Positions 35,619-44,065 of a DNA stretch of 64,000 bases are shown here, one piece after another. A program made the position numbers and the translations under genes. Source of the stretch: G965200765 sp965203865 (lineage in GTDB: Bacteria; Pseudomonadota; Gammaproteobacteria; Arenicellales; JAJDZL01). The DNA is taken from contig OZ241916.1 of the NCBI GenBank assembly GCA_965203865.1, positions 2,232,001-2,296,000 on the forward strand, read 5' to 3'. Numbering within the stretch: the first letter of the stretch is position 1; each line of letters starts with the position of its first letter. Under the pieces are notes generated by a model that made no database searches, was not told the origin of the DNA, and worked only from the letters and a program-made list of their open reading frames with translations.

Positions 35619-36386
35619 ATGACTGTCAATATTGTCACAATGAAATGGGGAGATTTGTATGGGCCTCACTATGTGAATCGACTTTTCTGGGCGGTAAACC
35701 GAAACCTTGACCAGAAATTCCGATTTGTATGCTTTACTGACGACTCTTCTGGAATTATTCCGGAAGTCGAATGCTTTCCCATGATTGATTTGAAACTTCC
35801 TGAACACTGGCATTCCAAGCATTGGCTGAAACTCGGAGTATTTCGTGAAAACATTGGTCAACTGAAAGGTACATGCTTGTTTCTTGACCTTGATGTCGTC
35901 ATTGTCGACTCCATCGACAGTTTGTTTGAATATGAGCCCGGATCGTTTTGTATCAGTCCTGACTGGTTGGCACCGTTGAAGCGCTGGAAGCTCAAATTGC
36001 AGAAACTGCCGACCAGTGGAAATACTTCAGTATTCCGATTTGAAGCAAACACTTTGAAATATATAGTGGATGAATTTGAAAGTAACTGCAATCAAATTTT
36101 ACATACTCGTGCTAGTGAACAGGCATTTGTCACTGAAATGGTGTATGACAAAATCAAGTGGTGGCCGCCCATGTGGATTCGAAGTTTTCGACGACACTGC
36201 CGTCCACCCAAGCCCTTGAATCTGATTCTGCGACCTACCTTGCCCAAATCGGCAAAAATTATCTCATTTCATGGATTGCCCAAATTGAATGAAGCAGCAA
36301 TGGGAAGCCATACCGATCATATTTTTGACCGATGCCTTGCTGCAAGCTGGATTTCTGATAACTGGCGCGACGATGCCCGTGCATAA
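35619..36386 (+). CDS. Glycosyltransferase-like protein with DxD motif (copy 1)
   Basis: A 255-residue protein beginning MTVNIVTMKWGDLYGPHYVN, with FRFVCFTDD, and the sugar-nucleotide/metal motif CLFLDLDVVIVD (Asp90, Asp92), as in GT-A glycosyltransferases. The C-terminal block KIISFHGLPK is shared with the next gene. This resembles a family of short glycosyltransferases annotated in Alphaproteobacteria and marine genomes. No membrane helix. Fits the surface-glycan locus. The exact GT family is not clear. Confidence 0.7.
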   Translation: MTVNIVTMKWGDLYGPHYVNRLFWAVNRNLDQKFRFVCFTDDSSGIIPEVECFPMIDLKLPEHWHSKHWLKLGVFRENIGQLKGTCLFLDLDVVIVDSIDSLFEYEPGSFCISPDWLAPLKRWKLKLQKLPTSGNTSVFRFEANTLKYIVDEFESNCNQILHTRASEQAFVTEMVYDKIKWWPPMWIRSFRRHCRPPKPLNLILRPTLPKSAKIISFHGLPKLNEAAMGSHTDHIFDRCLAASWISDNWRDDARA

Positions 36387-36447
36387 GTGATTCTGATAGC
36401 AGTGAATTATTTGATTAAAACAGGTTAATTCAAATCACAAATTTATA

Positions 36448-37239
36448 ATGGCCGTTAATATATTAACCATGAAGTGGGGAACTTTGTATGGCCCTCACTA
36501 TGTCAATCGTCTCTACTGGAGTGTAGAACGAAATCTGAACCGCAAATTTCGATTTGTATGCTTCACCGACAACCCTTCTGGAATTATTCCGGAAGTCGAA
36601 TGCTTCCCCATGATTGATGTCAAAGTACCAGGCTCTGTAAAAGATTTACGCTGGCCGAAGCTTGGCGTATTTCGTAAAGATATTGCAAATCTGGAGGGCA
36701 CCTGCCTGTTCCTTGACCTTGATGTTCTAGTTGTCGACTCGTTGGATTGCATCTTTGATTACAAACCTGGTTCATTTTCCATCAGCCACACTTGGTGGAC
36801 CCCTTTTAAACATTGGAAAGCAAATCTGCAAAATCGTTTAAAAGAGGGCAATACTTCTGTATTCCGATTTGAAGCAAATGCTCTTGAATTTATTGTTGAC
36901 GAGTTTGAAAGCAACGCAGTCGAAATTGCGGAGAAGTATTTCTCCGAGCAACTTTACGTAACGCAAAGACTAATCAATCAGCTGGAGTGGTTTCCTGAGC
37001 CCTGGATTCGAAGCTTTCGGCGACACTGTCGGCCTACAATTCCTCTAAACACAATACTTCAGCCCAAAATTCCCAAAGAAGCAAAAATCATTGCCTTTCA
37101 TGGGAGACCAAAAATGGACGAAGCTGCTGTTGGCTTTGCGAGCGATCGGCCATTTCGCGGTTGTCGTCCTACGCCCTGGATTTACAAGCATTGGAAAAAC
37201 AAAGACAATGTTCCCGTCGAACATGAATCAAGAAAATAG
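36448..37239 (+). CDS. Glycosyltransferase-like protein with DxD motif (copy 2)
   Basis: A 263-residue paralogue of the previous gene, about half identical by eye: MKWGTLYGPHYVNRLYWSVERN, FRFVCFTDN, and CLFLDLDVLVVD with the DxD pair. It keeps the C-terminal KIIAFHGRPKMDEAA block. It starts with ATG at 36448. Tandem duplication again, so donor or acceptor specificity may have split. Immediately followed by a methyltransferase gene broken by a composite mobile element. Confidence 0.7.
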   Translation: MAVNILTMKWGTLYGPHYVNRLYWSVERNLNRKFRFVCFTDNPSGIIPEVECFPMIDVKVPGSVKDLRWPKLGVFRKDIANLEGTCLFLDLDVLVVDSLDCIFDYKPGSFSISHTWWTPFKHWKANLQNRLKEGNTSVFRFEANALEFIVDEFESNAVEIAEKYFSEQLYVTQRLINQLEWFPEPWIRSFRRHCRPTIPLNTILQPKIPKEAKIIAFHGRPKMDEAAVGFASDRPFRGCRPTPWIYKHWKNKDNVPVEHESRK

Positions 37240-37287
37240 TCGTAAGGGACTTCTGGACCATCAAATTTAATATCTAATAACATACTG

Positions 37288-37491
37288 ATGGCTCAAATGC
37301 CGAAAATTATTCAAGACTACTCGAAATTCGGCCCTTCAGATTTCGAATTTCAATACAATGATGAAGTTCCTTTCGGAACTTTTTTAATCCCTTATCACAA
37401 CTTTGCATACACTCTGCTTCGAAAATGCCTTCTACCCAGAGATTTTGTATTTGGCGAGTTCTCTCAATCTTCCATGCGCTACTATAAAAAT
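37288..37491 (+). pseudogene. FkbM-type methyltransferase split by a composite element (5' part)
   Basis: From ATG 37288 the reading MAQMPKIIQDYSKFGPSDFEF to SMRYYKNG is a paralogue of residues 1-66 of the intact gene at 44066. After the 8-bp target duplicate ATAAAAAT (37484-37491) the IS1595-type end begins. On the far side of the element, DNA after 41998 continues the gene for five codons (GIVDIT as in the paralogue), then leaves it, so the rest of the gene is lost. Confidence 0.85.
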
Positions 37492-37640
37492 GGGGATTAT
37501 ATACAATCTACACCATTACTCTGATTTGGAGAAAACTGTAGAAAATTTTTCCAGAATATCAGTCTGACTGAGCAGTTTTTTGATTTTTCCGCATGAACGG
37601 GACCGATAAGGTTCTACAAGTCGGGACATAGTGTAGATTA
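37492..37640. mobile_element. MITE-like internally deleted IS1595 derivative
   Basis: About 149 bp with an IS1595-type end at the left (to about 37550, including TGTAGAAAATTTTTCC) and part of the opposite end at the right (TCTACAAGTCGGGACATAGT, GTGTAGATTAT at 37613-37635). The interior matches short stretches of the IS1595 copy at 41065 in inverted orientation, with the transposase core removed. The right end is cut by, or abuts, the IS1380 element. Confidence 0.6.
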
Positions 37641-37649
37641 TCCTTGATT

Positions 37650-39358
37650 CCCGCTTAAGAAGCTAAGAAAATCCATTCTGAGGGTGTGGAAAGGGACACC
37701 TCTGTTAGGATTTCCGGTAAAATACCGTTTTTAACAAAACTCACCCAAGAGGTGTCCTTATGAAACAGATGAGCAGTATACAAAGTCGGGTGCGGAAAGT
37801 CGAATATGATTTCACGGATGCGAAGTTGACGGGGTGCGGCGGGGTTACGTTTGCGGCGCAGTTGGCGAAGGCCAGCGGCTTGTGCGAGTTGCTGGAGAAG
37901 GAGTTGAACGGCACGTTGAAAAAGCGTCGTCGGGGAGCGACGGAGGCGCAGAGCATTTTGGCGCAGGTGTATTTGCTGTTGACGGGCGAGGGCCACTTGT
38001 CGGATTTGGACGATGCCCGTCGGGATGGTGTTTTCCGGGTTCTGACGGGTCTGGGCGAGCTGCCGGGTTCGCGGCGCATGGGAGAGTTTCTGAGTCGCTT
38101 CGGGGAGTCGGATCTGGCTCGTTTTCGGGAGTTGGCGGTACGCTGGCTGGGGCCGTTGACGGCGACGGTTGCGAATCGCCATCGTTGTTCTCTGGGCTAT
38201 GTGCCGGTCTTCATAGACAGCACCGACATCGAGGTGGACGGGAAGTGCTTTGAAGGTGCGCAGGAGCCTTGCTATCGCGGGGTACGGCGTTATCAGATGC
38301 ACACGATTTTTGTGGGGAATCTGATGGTGAGTTTGCGGTTGAACGACGGCGGCGGTCATTCGACGCACGGCTGGAAAGAGCAGTTGGAAGCGGATGCAGT
38401 GCCGCTGCTGTCGGGCGAGTCCGGGGTGTGGGTGCGAGCGGACAACGCCTACTACAAGGGGGATTTTGTGAAGTATTGCCGTTCCCGCGGCTGGGACTAC
38501 TCGGTGAGCGTGACGAACGACAACTGGAAGAAGCCGGTGGTGAATGCGGTGAAAGATTCGGACAATGCGGATTGGCAATGGATCAACGGTGAGGAGCAGG
38601 CGATTTATTCGTCTCACCGGCCGAATGGCTGGGAGCAGGATGCGGCCTATGCGGTGATTCGGCGAAGCAAGGAAGGTCGCCAGTTGCTGCTGGATCCGAC
38701 CTACACGGTGATTCTGGTATCGCACGACGAGTTGCCGGTTTGGGAGGCGGTTGCCCGTCATCGCGGCAAGCAGGGTCAGGAGAATGCGTTCAAGGGTCCG
38801 CTGATTGACCTGGATCTTCATCATCCGCCGTGCAAGAGGTTTGCTGCCAACCAGGCGTTCTACCTGTGCGGCTTGCTGGCGCAGGCCTTGCTGCGAGCAA
38901 TTCAGTACTGTCTGCTGCCGCTGGATGAATGGCGGCGCAGCTTGGGAACCATCATTCGGCGCGTGGTGCGCCGCCCGGCAGTGCTGACCTGCAGTGCGGG
39001 CCGCTACCGGCTGAGGTTCAGCAAGAATCTGCGCAGCGTGTATATGAAATGGTTGAACGAGGCCATCGACAATACCTGCAGCTTGAAAAGAATTCTTCTC
39101 GAATAGGCTTGCTCCGCGGCGCTTCGCCGCACCGAACATCTTGAATCGACCTGTTGAGCAGACGCTCTCGCCTGCTGCCGGCGAAAACGCGTCCGCACGC
39201 CGCTTCATGCCGTCGATTCGAACCTCGAACCTTGCTAATATCCGATCCGCTCAGTACCGGCACCGAATGGCACCGGGCAAATCGGAAAAACTCAACACCG
39301 ACGATTGCATGCACTTGTCTTCACTGCCATAATACAACTTTCAAACCCTTAAGCGGGG
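37650..39358 (+). mobile_element. IS1380-family insertion sequence, apparently intact
   Basis: Inverted ends CCCGCTTAAG (37650) and CTTAAGCGGG (to 39357) enclose one transposase gene. Total length about 1.7 kb fits IS1380. No clear target duplication is visible. Remnants of relatives occur near 51200-51371 and 56050-56645. Confidence 0.8.
37760..39106 (+). CDS. IS1380-family transposase
   Basis: A 448-residue DDE transposase. Features are VFIDSTDIEVDGKCFEGA with the first catalytic Asp, the WVRADNAYYKGDFVKYC block with the second, and RGKQGQENAFKGPLIDLDLHH with the C-terminal Glu region and the PCKRFAANQAFYL signature of IS1380. The frame is open and full length, so the element may be active. 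GC content is clearly higher than in the host genes around it, which points to recent arrival. A long open frame on the opposite strand is a shadow caused by GC-rich codon use. Confidence 0.9.
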   Translation: MKQMSSIQSRVRKVEYDFTDAKLTGCGGVTFAAQLAKASGLCELLEKELNGTLKKRRRGATEAQSILAQVYLLLTGEGHLSDLDDARRDGVFRVLTGLGELPGSRRMGEFLSRFGESDLARFRELAVRWLGPLTATVANRHRCSLGYVPVFIDSTDIEVDGKCFEGAQEPCYRGVRRYQMHTIFVGNLMVSLRLNDGGGHSTHGWKEQLEADAVPLLSGESGVWVRADNAYYKGDFVKYCRSRGWDYSVSVTNDNWKKPVVNAVKDSDNADWQWINGEEQAIYSSHRPNGWEQDAAYAVIRRSKEGRQLLLDPTYTVILVSHDELPVWEAVARHRGKQGQENAFKGPLIDLDLHHPPCKRFAANQAFYLCGLLAQALLRAIQYCLLPLDEWRRSLGTIIRRVVRRPAVLTCSAGRYRLRFSKNLRSVYMKWLNEAIDNTCSLKRILLE

Positions 39359-39393
39359 ATCTGGGAGATTATATATAATCTACAAATGATTTA

Positions 39394-39795
39394 TCATGCA
39401 ATCAAATTTATTTTCTTGAGTCCACTCTTTTTGATTTTCTTGCGTCCACTCTTTTCGGCAATCTTATTAACCAAATCATCAAAAGCTTTGAATTTTGGAG
39501 TATCTCTAATTTCTTCGGCATTGGTACGAGCATGTAAAAGATCATTGTATTTTATTATAGATTCAAGGATTTCCATGCTTTCGAATTCTATAGATAAACG
39601 ATTTAGAGCACTAATATGTTCCGAAGAAGATTCACCTCTCAGGTTTACTGTATCTATTAATTCACTGAGTAGATCAAGTCTTCTGCTTCTTCTATCAGAT
39701 CGGAATATAACATAAGAAATAATTGCCGCAGGCATAGAACCCGCTACAGAACCTGCTATTGCGGCATAAATTGCTGTTGTTAATTCAAATTCCAT
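39394..39795 (-). CDS. Hypothetical protein with N-terminal membrane helix
   Basis: A 133-residue protein. Residues 5-31 (TTAIYAAIAGSVAGSMPAAI and on) form a transmembrane helix; the rest is charged and helical, with a lysine-rich end (RKKIKKSGLKKINLIA). An AGAGA ribosome-like site precedes the ATG. No family recognised. Cargo of the composite element. The C-terminus lies 13 bp from a degenerate IS1595-type end near 39363-39385, so it may be slightly altered. Confidence 0.5.
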   Translation of the reverse strand: MEFELTTAIYAAIAGSVAGSMPAAIISYVIFRSDRRSRRLDLLSELIDTVNLRGESSSEHISALNRLSIEFESMEILESIIKYNDLLHARTNAEEIRDTPKFKAFDDLVNKIAEKSGRKKIKKSGLKKINLIA

Positions 39796-39884
39796 GACTG
39801 ATTCTCTTTCTGATAATTATTTTACCACTATAAATTTACTTTTAAGTGTGCCCTTTATACTCAACTCATTACGCAATTCTGCTG

Positions 39885-40151
39885 TCAAATTATTGAAAGA
39901 CTGAAATAAATTGGTTTTGTTTTTGAGTGTTTGCTAAGAAATTCTGAAATAGATCTCTTTATCTTTTGATCGCCAGTTTCGTCTATCCGAGTCAGAACAT
40001 AGTGCAACTCAGACTCAAATTTGGATATTAGGTCAAATCGTATCCAGCCCAGAAAGAACGCAATCGGCAGGCACCGATGGTTGCTGATTTCCAGATATTC
40101 AGGATACAGGTCGAACAAGTCCAGAGAATGTCTTTTCTGTGCTGGTATTCA
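39885..40151 (-). pseudogene. Hypothetical protein gene, apparent frameshift near its start
   Basis: A minus-strand ATG at 40151 with a good ribosome site (GGGAGAAG) opens MNTSTEKTFSG but stops after 17 codons; the overlapping frame supplies DLFDLYPEYLEISNHRCLPIA and continues to 39885 (77 codons). A one- or two-base change near 40120 would join them. No family recognised. Cargo of the composite element. Confidence 0.4.
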
Positions 40152-40184
40152 TGATTGCTTCTCCCTCTGTTGATTGTAATACAT

Positions 40185-41042
40185 TCAATTGAATTTTATT
40201 CTCGCGCAATCTAAATTTTCACCTATGCTACGATTAGAAATTCTTTCCTTTATTGATGTGCCGATTATATACTCAAAACAAGGTGGGACACTTTGTGGCG
40301 GAACAACAATATCCTTGCTCAACAATTTCAATACAGTTTCACCCACTGAAAACAATAGATCAAAATTTGTCAATCTATAATCTGTATTTTCAACGGCATC
40401 TTCATTGTTAATATAGTCTCGGAAATAAACATCCTCAGACAATACATCACCTTGATATCTGATGGCAGTTTGACCTCCACATTTTTCAAAATAATTGAAA
40501 TAATCCAATATGTTTTCAGAAGCATAATCATGGGAAACTAACGGATCATATAATTTTGGAGCTTTCTTCCATTCACTTTCAAATACATTTTTAACATTAT
40601 TGTCAAATTCTTTATACAATTTTTTCAAATTATGGCCATAGTTTTCCATATCTCTCATTTTATTGACATGAGAGGTCCATTTTGTCAATTGAAATCTTTT
40701 AATTTTACCGTTCTCTAATTGGTTCAATTTGAATATGAGCAATTTGAAACCCTTTTCTATACAATTTGCTATTGCAAATAATTTGGGTCCTATAATGGCA
40801 GAACCAATATGTACATTCATTCTATCGCCATTTTGATCCTCATAAAAACTCACACCACTTCCTATAAGGTGATGAATAAGTCTTTGTTCAATATCATCAC
40901 TAACAATAATTACATGTTCCAAATCATTGTACAAATGGACGGCACTATTGAACTGTATACGTAATTGAAAATACCGCTCAGTAATAAATTGCTTGGTATC
41001 AACAATATCATTGCCGTTCAATAGTCTTTTCTGAATGTTCAT
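40185..41042 (-). CDS. Hypothetical protein (285 residues) carried by the composite element
   Basis: An intact AT-rich frame, cytoplasmic by sequence (no signal or membrane helix). It begins MNIQKRLLNGNDIVDTKQF, is rich in Asn, Asp and Lys, and ends SIGENLDCARIKFN. A GAGAAAG ribosome site is close to the ATG. I recognise no conserved motif. It lies next to the left end of the IS1595 copy, so it may be a passenger picked up by the element; a defence or host-interaction role is only a guess. Confidence 0.5.
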   Translation of the reverse strand: MNIQKRLLNGNDIVDTKQFITERYFQLRIQFNSAVHLYNDLEHVIIVSDDIEQRLIHHLIGSGVSFYEDQNGDRMNVHIGSAIIGPKLFAIANCIEKGFKLLIFKLNQLENGKIKRFQLTKWTSHVNKMRDMENYGHNLKKLYKEFDNNVKNVFESEWKKAPKLYDPLVSHDYASENILDYFNYFEKCGGQTAIRYQGDVLSEDVYFRDYINNEDAVENTDYRLTNFDLLFSVGETVLKLLSKDIVVPPQSVPPCFEYIIGTSIKERISNRSIGENLDCARIKFN

Positions 41043-41177
41043 ATCTTTCTCTCTCGGCTATTAATTGGGAAATTATATGCAATCTACACCATTCCCCGAT
41101 TTGTAGAAAATCCTCACAATTCCACTGAAAATGGTGTGTATTATTCCATGCAGAATAAATCAATGGGTTGAACAGAT

Positions 41178-41760
41178 ATGGCAAAGAATGCACCAAGAAC
41201 GCACGCGCACAAAGGAATATCGCTAGTCAAGGTCATTGAAAAATTCGGCAATGATCGCATGGCTGAGGACGGGTTTACAGAAAACAGATGGCCGGACTGC
41301 GTGACATGCCCTTTCTGCGGTTCCGGCGATATCTACACCAAGCCGGAGGAGAAGCGAAGAAGCTAGCCTTATCGGTGCCGTTCATGCAGAAAGGACTTTT
41401 CGGTAAAGACTAGAACGCTGATACAGGCCGCCAATGTAGGCTATCGGAATTGGGCGATTGCAATCTACTTGCTTAAGACCAACTTGAAAGGTGTGTCTTC
41501 AATGAAGCTGCATCGGGACTTGAAAATTACGCAAAAGACTGCATGGCTTCTGATGCATAAGATCAGGGAGGCTTTCGAGGACAGCCTGGCGGACGCATTT
41601 CGGCGGCGCAGTCGAAGTTGACGAGACCTACATGGGCGGCCGGGCGAAGAACAAACACGAAACCAGGAAACTTCATGCGGGGCACGGCGGAATTGGAAAA
41701 TCCGTTGTAGTTGGAAGGCAAGAAAGACAACCACCAAGAATCATCCAAATGAGAAGAAAG
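41178..41760 (+). pseudogene. IS1595 (ISXO2-like) transposase, broken
   Basis: The N-terminal zinc ribbon is seen in WPDCVTCPFCGSGDIYTK followed, after a stop at 41364, by YRCRSCRKDFSVKT-type sequence, then LKTNLKGVSSMKLHRDLKIT. A shift near 41605 leads into VEVDETYMGGRAKNKHETRK, the start of the DDE domain. The remainder of the catalytic domain is missing. At least one stop and one frameshift make it inactive. Confidence 0.8.
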
Positions 41761-41774
41761 AACAAGGAAACGCC

Positions 41775-41921
41775 ATGAAAGAAAAGAACGAACACCGCAA
41801 GCTGCCTGAACCGATTGCCAACGCTACCCCTGAGCAGGTTGCAAAAGCAATTATGAAAGTCCCGCCAAAGAAAGAATGGCGGTTCATGCAAAAAAGCCAA
41901 CCCCTCGCGCAGTCAGGCTGA
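41775..41921 (+). CDS. Small accessory protein of the IS1595 element (48 residues)
   Basis: ATG 41775 opens MKEKNEHRKLPEPIANATPEQ and runs to 41921. It is intact, whereas the transposase is not, and its KVPPKKEWRFMQK stretch looks like a conserved end. Small proteins of this kind accompany some IS1595 elements; no function is known to me. Confidence 0.45.
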   Translation: MKEKNEHRKLPEPIANATPEQVAKAIMKVPPKKEWRFMQKSQPLAQSG

Positions 41922-41989
41922 TATTCTGGAAAAAATTTTCTACAGTTTTCTGCAAATCAGGGGAATGGTGTAGGTTGTATATAATTCAC

Positions 41990-42291
41990 ATAAAAATGGC
42001 ATAGTGGACATAACCAATCAGCCGGTGCCGGCAACGGCACCCCCAAGCGAACTTATACCAAGCAACCAGAAAAGAAAAAATCCCAACCAAACGGGGCTGA
42101 TTGAGTTGTTGAAACAATTTTTCATGCCTCTAACTATAAGCAAAGAAAGCCCGAACCGTCGAAAGGTCAACGGCAAGTTTTACAGCATCCATATGATTGG
42201 GCTTGTAACCCTACGCTTTAATGGAATTTACCCACATCATATCTGATAGACCAAAAGAGAATTTATTTGTCGAATCAAACTGACCCGCACA
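41990..42291. other. Right flank of the composite element; residue of the split gene
   Basis: Starts with the second copy of the target duplicate and a few codons of the split FkbM gene (GIVDIT). After 42020 the sequence leaves that family; an 80-codon frame from GTG 42004 continues but is probably chance. Confidence 0.5.
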
Positions 42292-43497
42292 CTATGGACA
42301 CCCGTTAGGGCGCATTGCAAGTAGAGCATCTTTGAATCCTTTTTCACATGCCTCTTGGGGGCCTTCTTCACATTTATGATAATAATAACAAACAGGATAT
42401 TTATCCCGAGGTCTAGCCAAGTCCATATAAGCACAAATCTCAAATTCTCCTTTTGTATTTTTATATACAATATATCTTCGACCATCAGTAGCAATGATTC
42501 TCTTACACTTTGGCGGGTTATCTATCTCTTCCCAATATTCCTTTGCTTGTGAATACGCTGGCAGTAGTGCTTTGCCTAATTGTTTTACTTCTACAATTGC
42601 TAACAACGACTTCCTTTGACAAGGATTGCCGTCTTGGTTTTGAAAAAGTGCAATGTCGATTCTTTTTTTCTTTCTTTTGTCCATGCCAGGAATTTCCCAC
42701 TCTACGGCAATTTGCTTTGGGGTCCAACCTAGTGTCATTAGTAGCGGCACAACAAAGTGGCAAACTGTTTCGTGTTCCGATGGATATGCATCTGGATTAC
42801 GGTACCAATTTAATTCATGCCACTTGAGAAGTTCTGCCATCTTTCCAAGTTGGTCTTTCAGTTTCGAATTTAAACTAACTTCTAAACTTTTGTCGGGTAA
42901 GCATATAGGATTCTCTTCTAGAAATTTGGAAACATCCTTCTTATAGACATCTTTTAGGTATTCCTTATAGGCATCTTCTGGATAATGAGTTATTTTTTCA
43001 GTCGGCACAGGCAACTGCCTTAAAGGAGATTTCGATTTATCATATAAATCTTTGCGCTTCAATTCCTCGTTTATTTGACTGGCAATTGAATTGTTAATTG
43101 ACTGAAGAATAATATTAGTTTTTTTGATTTCACCAACAAAACTAAGTTTTATCGGCTGGTCAGAATCCGTTCCATCCCATAACCAGCGCACTCGACGAAC
43201 AAGAGAAAGATCCCAACCATCGATGTTGCGAAATTCATCGTGCCATTCATGAGACCCAACAATCTGGCCCACTGCGTGGAATTTTTCACCTCCTTCTTCA
43301 TATCGCATCACTACAATATCGTTTTCTTGCATCTCCTCACGAAACCGCCTTAAAGTATACTCATTCTTAGACCATCTATTAATTTCCAGACCATGCAAAA
43401 TTACACCCCAATCCAAGCACACTTTACCGATTTTTCGGCCTTCATACCAAGCTAGGTTGTATAGCCAAACTTTATGGTTTTCGTTCTGTGAATTCAT
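42292..43497 (-). CDS. Orphan nuclease: PUA/EVE-like domain plus HsdR_N-type PD-(D/E)XK domain
   Basis: A 401-residue protein. The N-terminal ~105 residues (ENDIVVMRYEEGGEKFHAVGQIVG, then LVRRVRWLW) look like a PUA/EVE-like fold that in other defence proteins reads modified bases. The C-terminal half resembles the HsdR_N nuclease of type I restriction enzymes: EHETVCHFVVPLLMTLGW (Glu around 241), RIDIALFQ (Asp281), and AIVEVKQ (Glu303, Lys305), then KRIIATDGRRYIVY. No helicase motor is present and no hsdM/S is nearby. ATG 43497 is preferred because AGGAGGTG lies 7 nt upstream; a GTG at 43506 is part of that site. Possibly a type IV-like restriction of modified DNA, by inference. Confidence 0.7.
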   Translation of the reverse strand: MNSQNENHKVWLYNLAWYEGRKIGKVCLDWGVILHGLEINRWSKNEYTLRRFREEMQENDIVVMRYEEGGEKFHAVGQIVGSHEWHDEFRNIDGWDLSLVRRVRWLWDGTDSDQPIKLSFVGEIKKTNIILQSINNSIASQINEELKRKDLYDKSKSPLRQLPVPTEKITHYPEDAYKEYLKDVYKKDVSKFLEENPICLPDKSLEVSLNSKLKDQLGKMAELLKWHELNWYRNPDAYPSEHETVCHFVVPLLMTLGWTPKQIAVEWEIPGMDKRKKKRIDIALFQNQDGNPCQRKSLLAIVEVKQLGKALLPAYSQAKEYWEEIDNPPKCKRIIATDGRRYIVYKNTKGEFEICAYMDLARPRDKYPVCYYYHKCEEGPQEACEKGFKDALLAMRPNGCP

Positions 43498-44065
43498 ACA
43501 AATCACCTCCTGTTTGATTGTTCAACATCCATCTAACTATTGTAAGGGGGCTAATACAGATTAGTTAAAAAACGAGAAAAGGAGAAATAATCTTTTTTCG
43601 CCGCTGGGCAAATCACAATACATGCAACTTGTCTTCTAAATATTTCAGAAATTTGAAACAATCTTCACTGTGTCTACCATTCCGTATTATTTCCATTTTT
43701 TTATACCGTTAGATGTATAAAACTTTGCTTTTTGATAACAATGCTAAACGATACCCCCCTCCCCTTCTGTCAAATAATATTTCACGCATATAGTTAGTTC
43801 TGAAAAAACTGTTTGAATTGTACAAAGATTTGATTTTATTAAAGAATAAAATCAAGAAAGTGCAAAAAGGTAAGCCTGAAATTTCCAGAAACTATATAAT
43901 AACTGCTTGATTTCTTGTAATATCCAGAAGGAAAAATGATTCCACCCAAGTCGCTGTAACAACCATAAAACACAAAATAGATCAGCCAAAATGAGAATTC
44001 CTTTCAAGTTGCTTTAACTAAACACGGACAGCTTGTACATAACCAAGACAACAAGAAATAATTCA
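43498..44065. mobile_element. Gap with a solo left-end remnant of the IS5 element
   Basis: No gene. At about 43800-43960 the DNA repeats the left end of the IS5 copy at 48432: both read TGAAAAA, then GTACAA.GATTTGATTTTATT, a run of similar sequence and GGAAAAATGATTCC, where the transposase would start, and then it departs. The rest is AT-rich. The nuclease promoter lies at the left, the FkbM promoter at the right. Confidence 0.6.

Larger units (their letters stand above)
37492..41989. mobile_element. Composite element bounded by IS1595-type ends, with 8-bp target duplication
   Basis: The left edge (37492, GGGATTATATACAATCTAC) and right edge (…GTAGGTTGTATATAATTCAC to 41989) are inverted copies of the same IS1595-family end. 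They are flanked by ATAAAAAT at 37484-37491 and 41990-41997, an 8-bp direct repeat of the length this family makes, and the interrupted gene is restored by joining the flanks. Inside lie a MITE-like remnant, an IS1380 copy, three hypothetical genes and a defective IS1595. It may have moved as one unit, or may be several nested insertions followed by rearrangement. Confidence 0.65.
41065..41989 (+). mobile_element. IS1595-family element, defective
   Basis: Ends GGGAAATTATATGCAATCTA (41065) and GTGTAGGTTGTATATAATTC (ending near 41989) are inverted repeats of about 25-30 bp with few mismatches, continuing inward through CACCATTCCCC. Between them are a broken transposase and a small accessory frame. 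Shorter than a full IS1595 because of an internal deletion. Confidence 0.7.

Noticed and set aside
37655..39208. A 517-codon open frame on the minus strand opposite the IS1380 transposase
   Set aside because: It is a shadow of GC-rich codon use; the translation is low-complexity (rich in Arg, Pro, Gln, His) and the plus-strand frame has clear transposase motifs.
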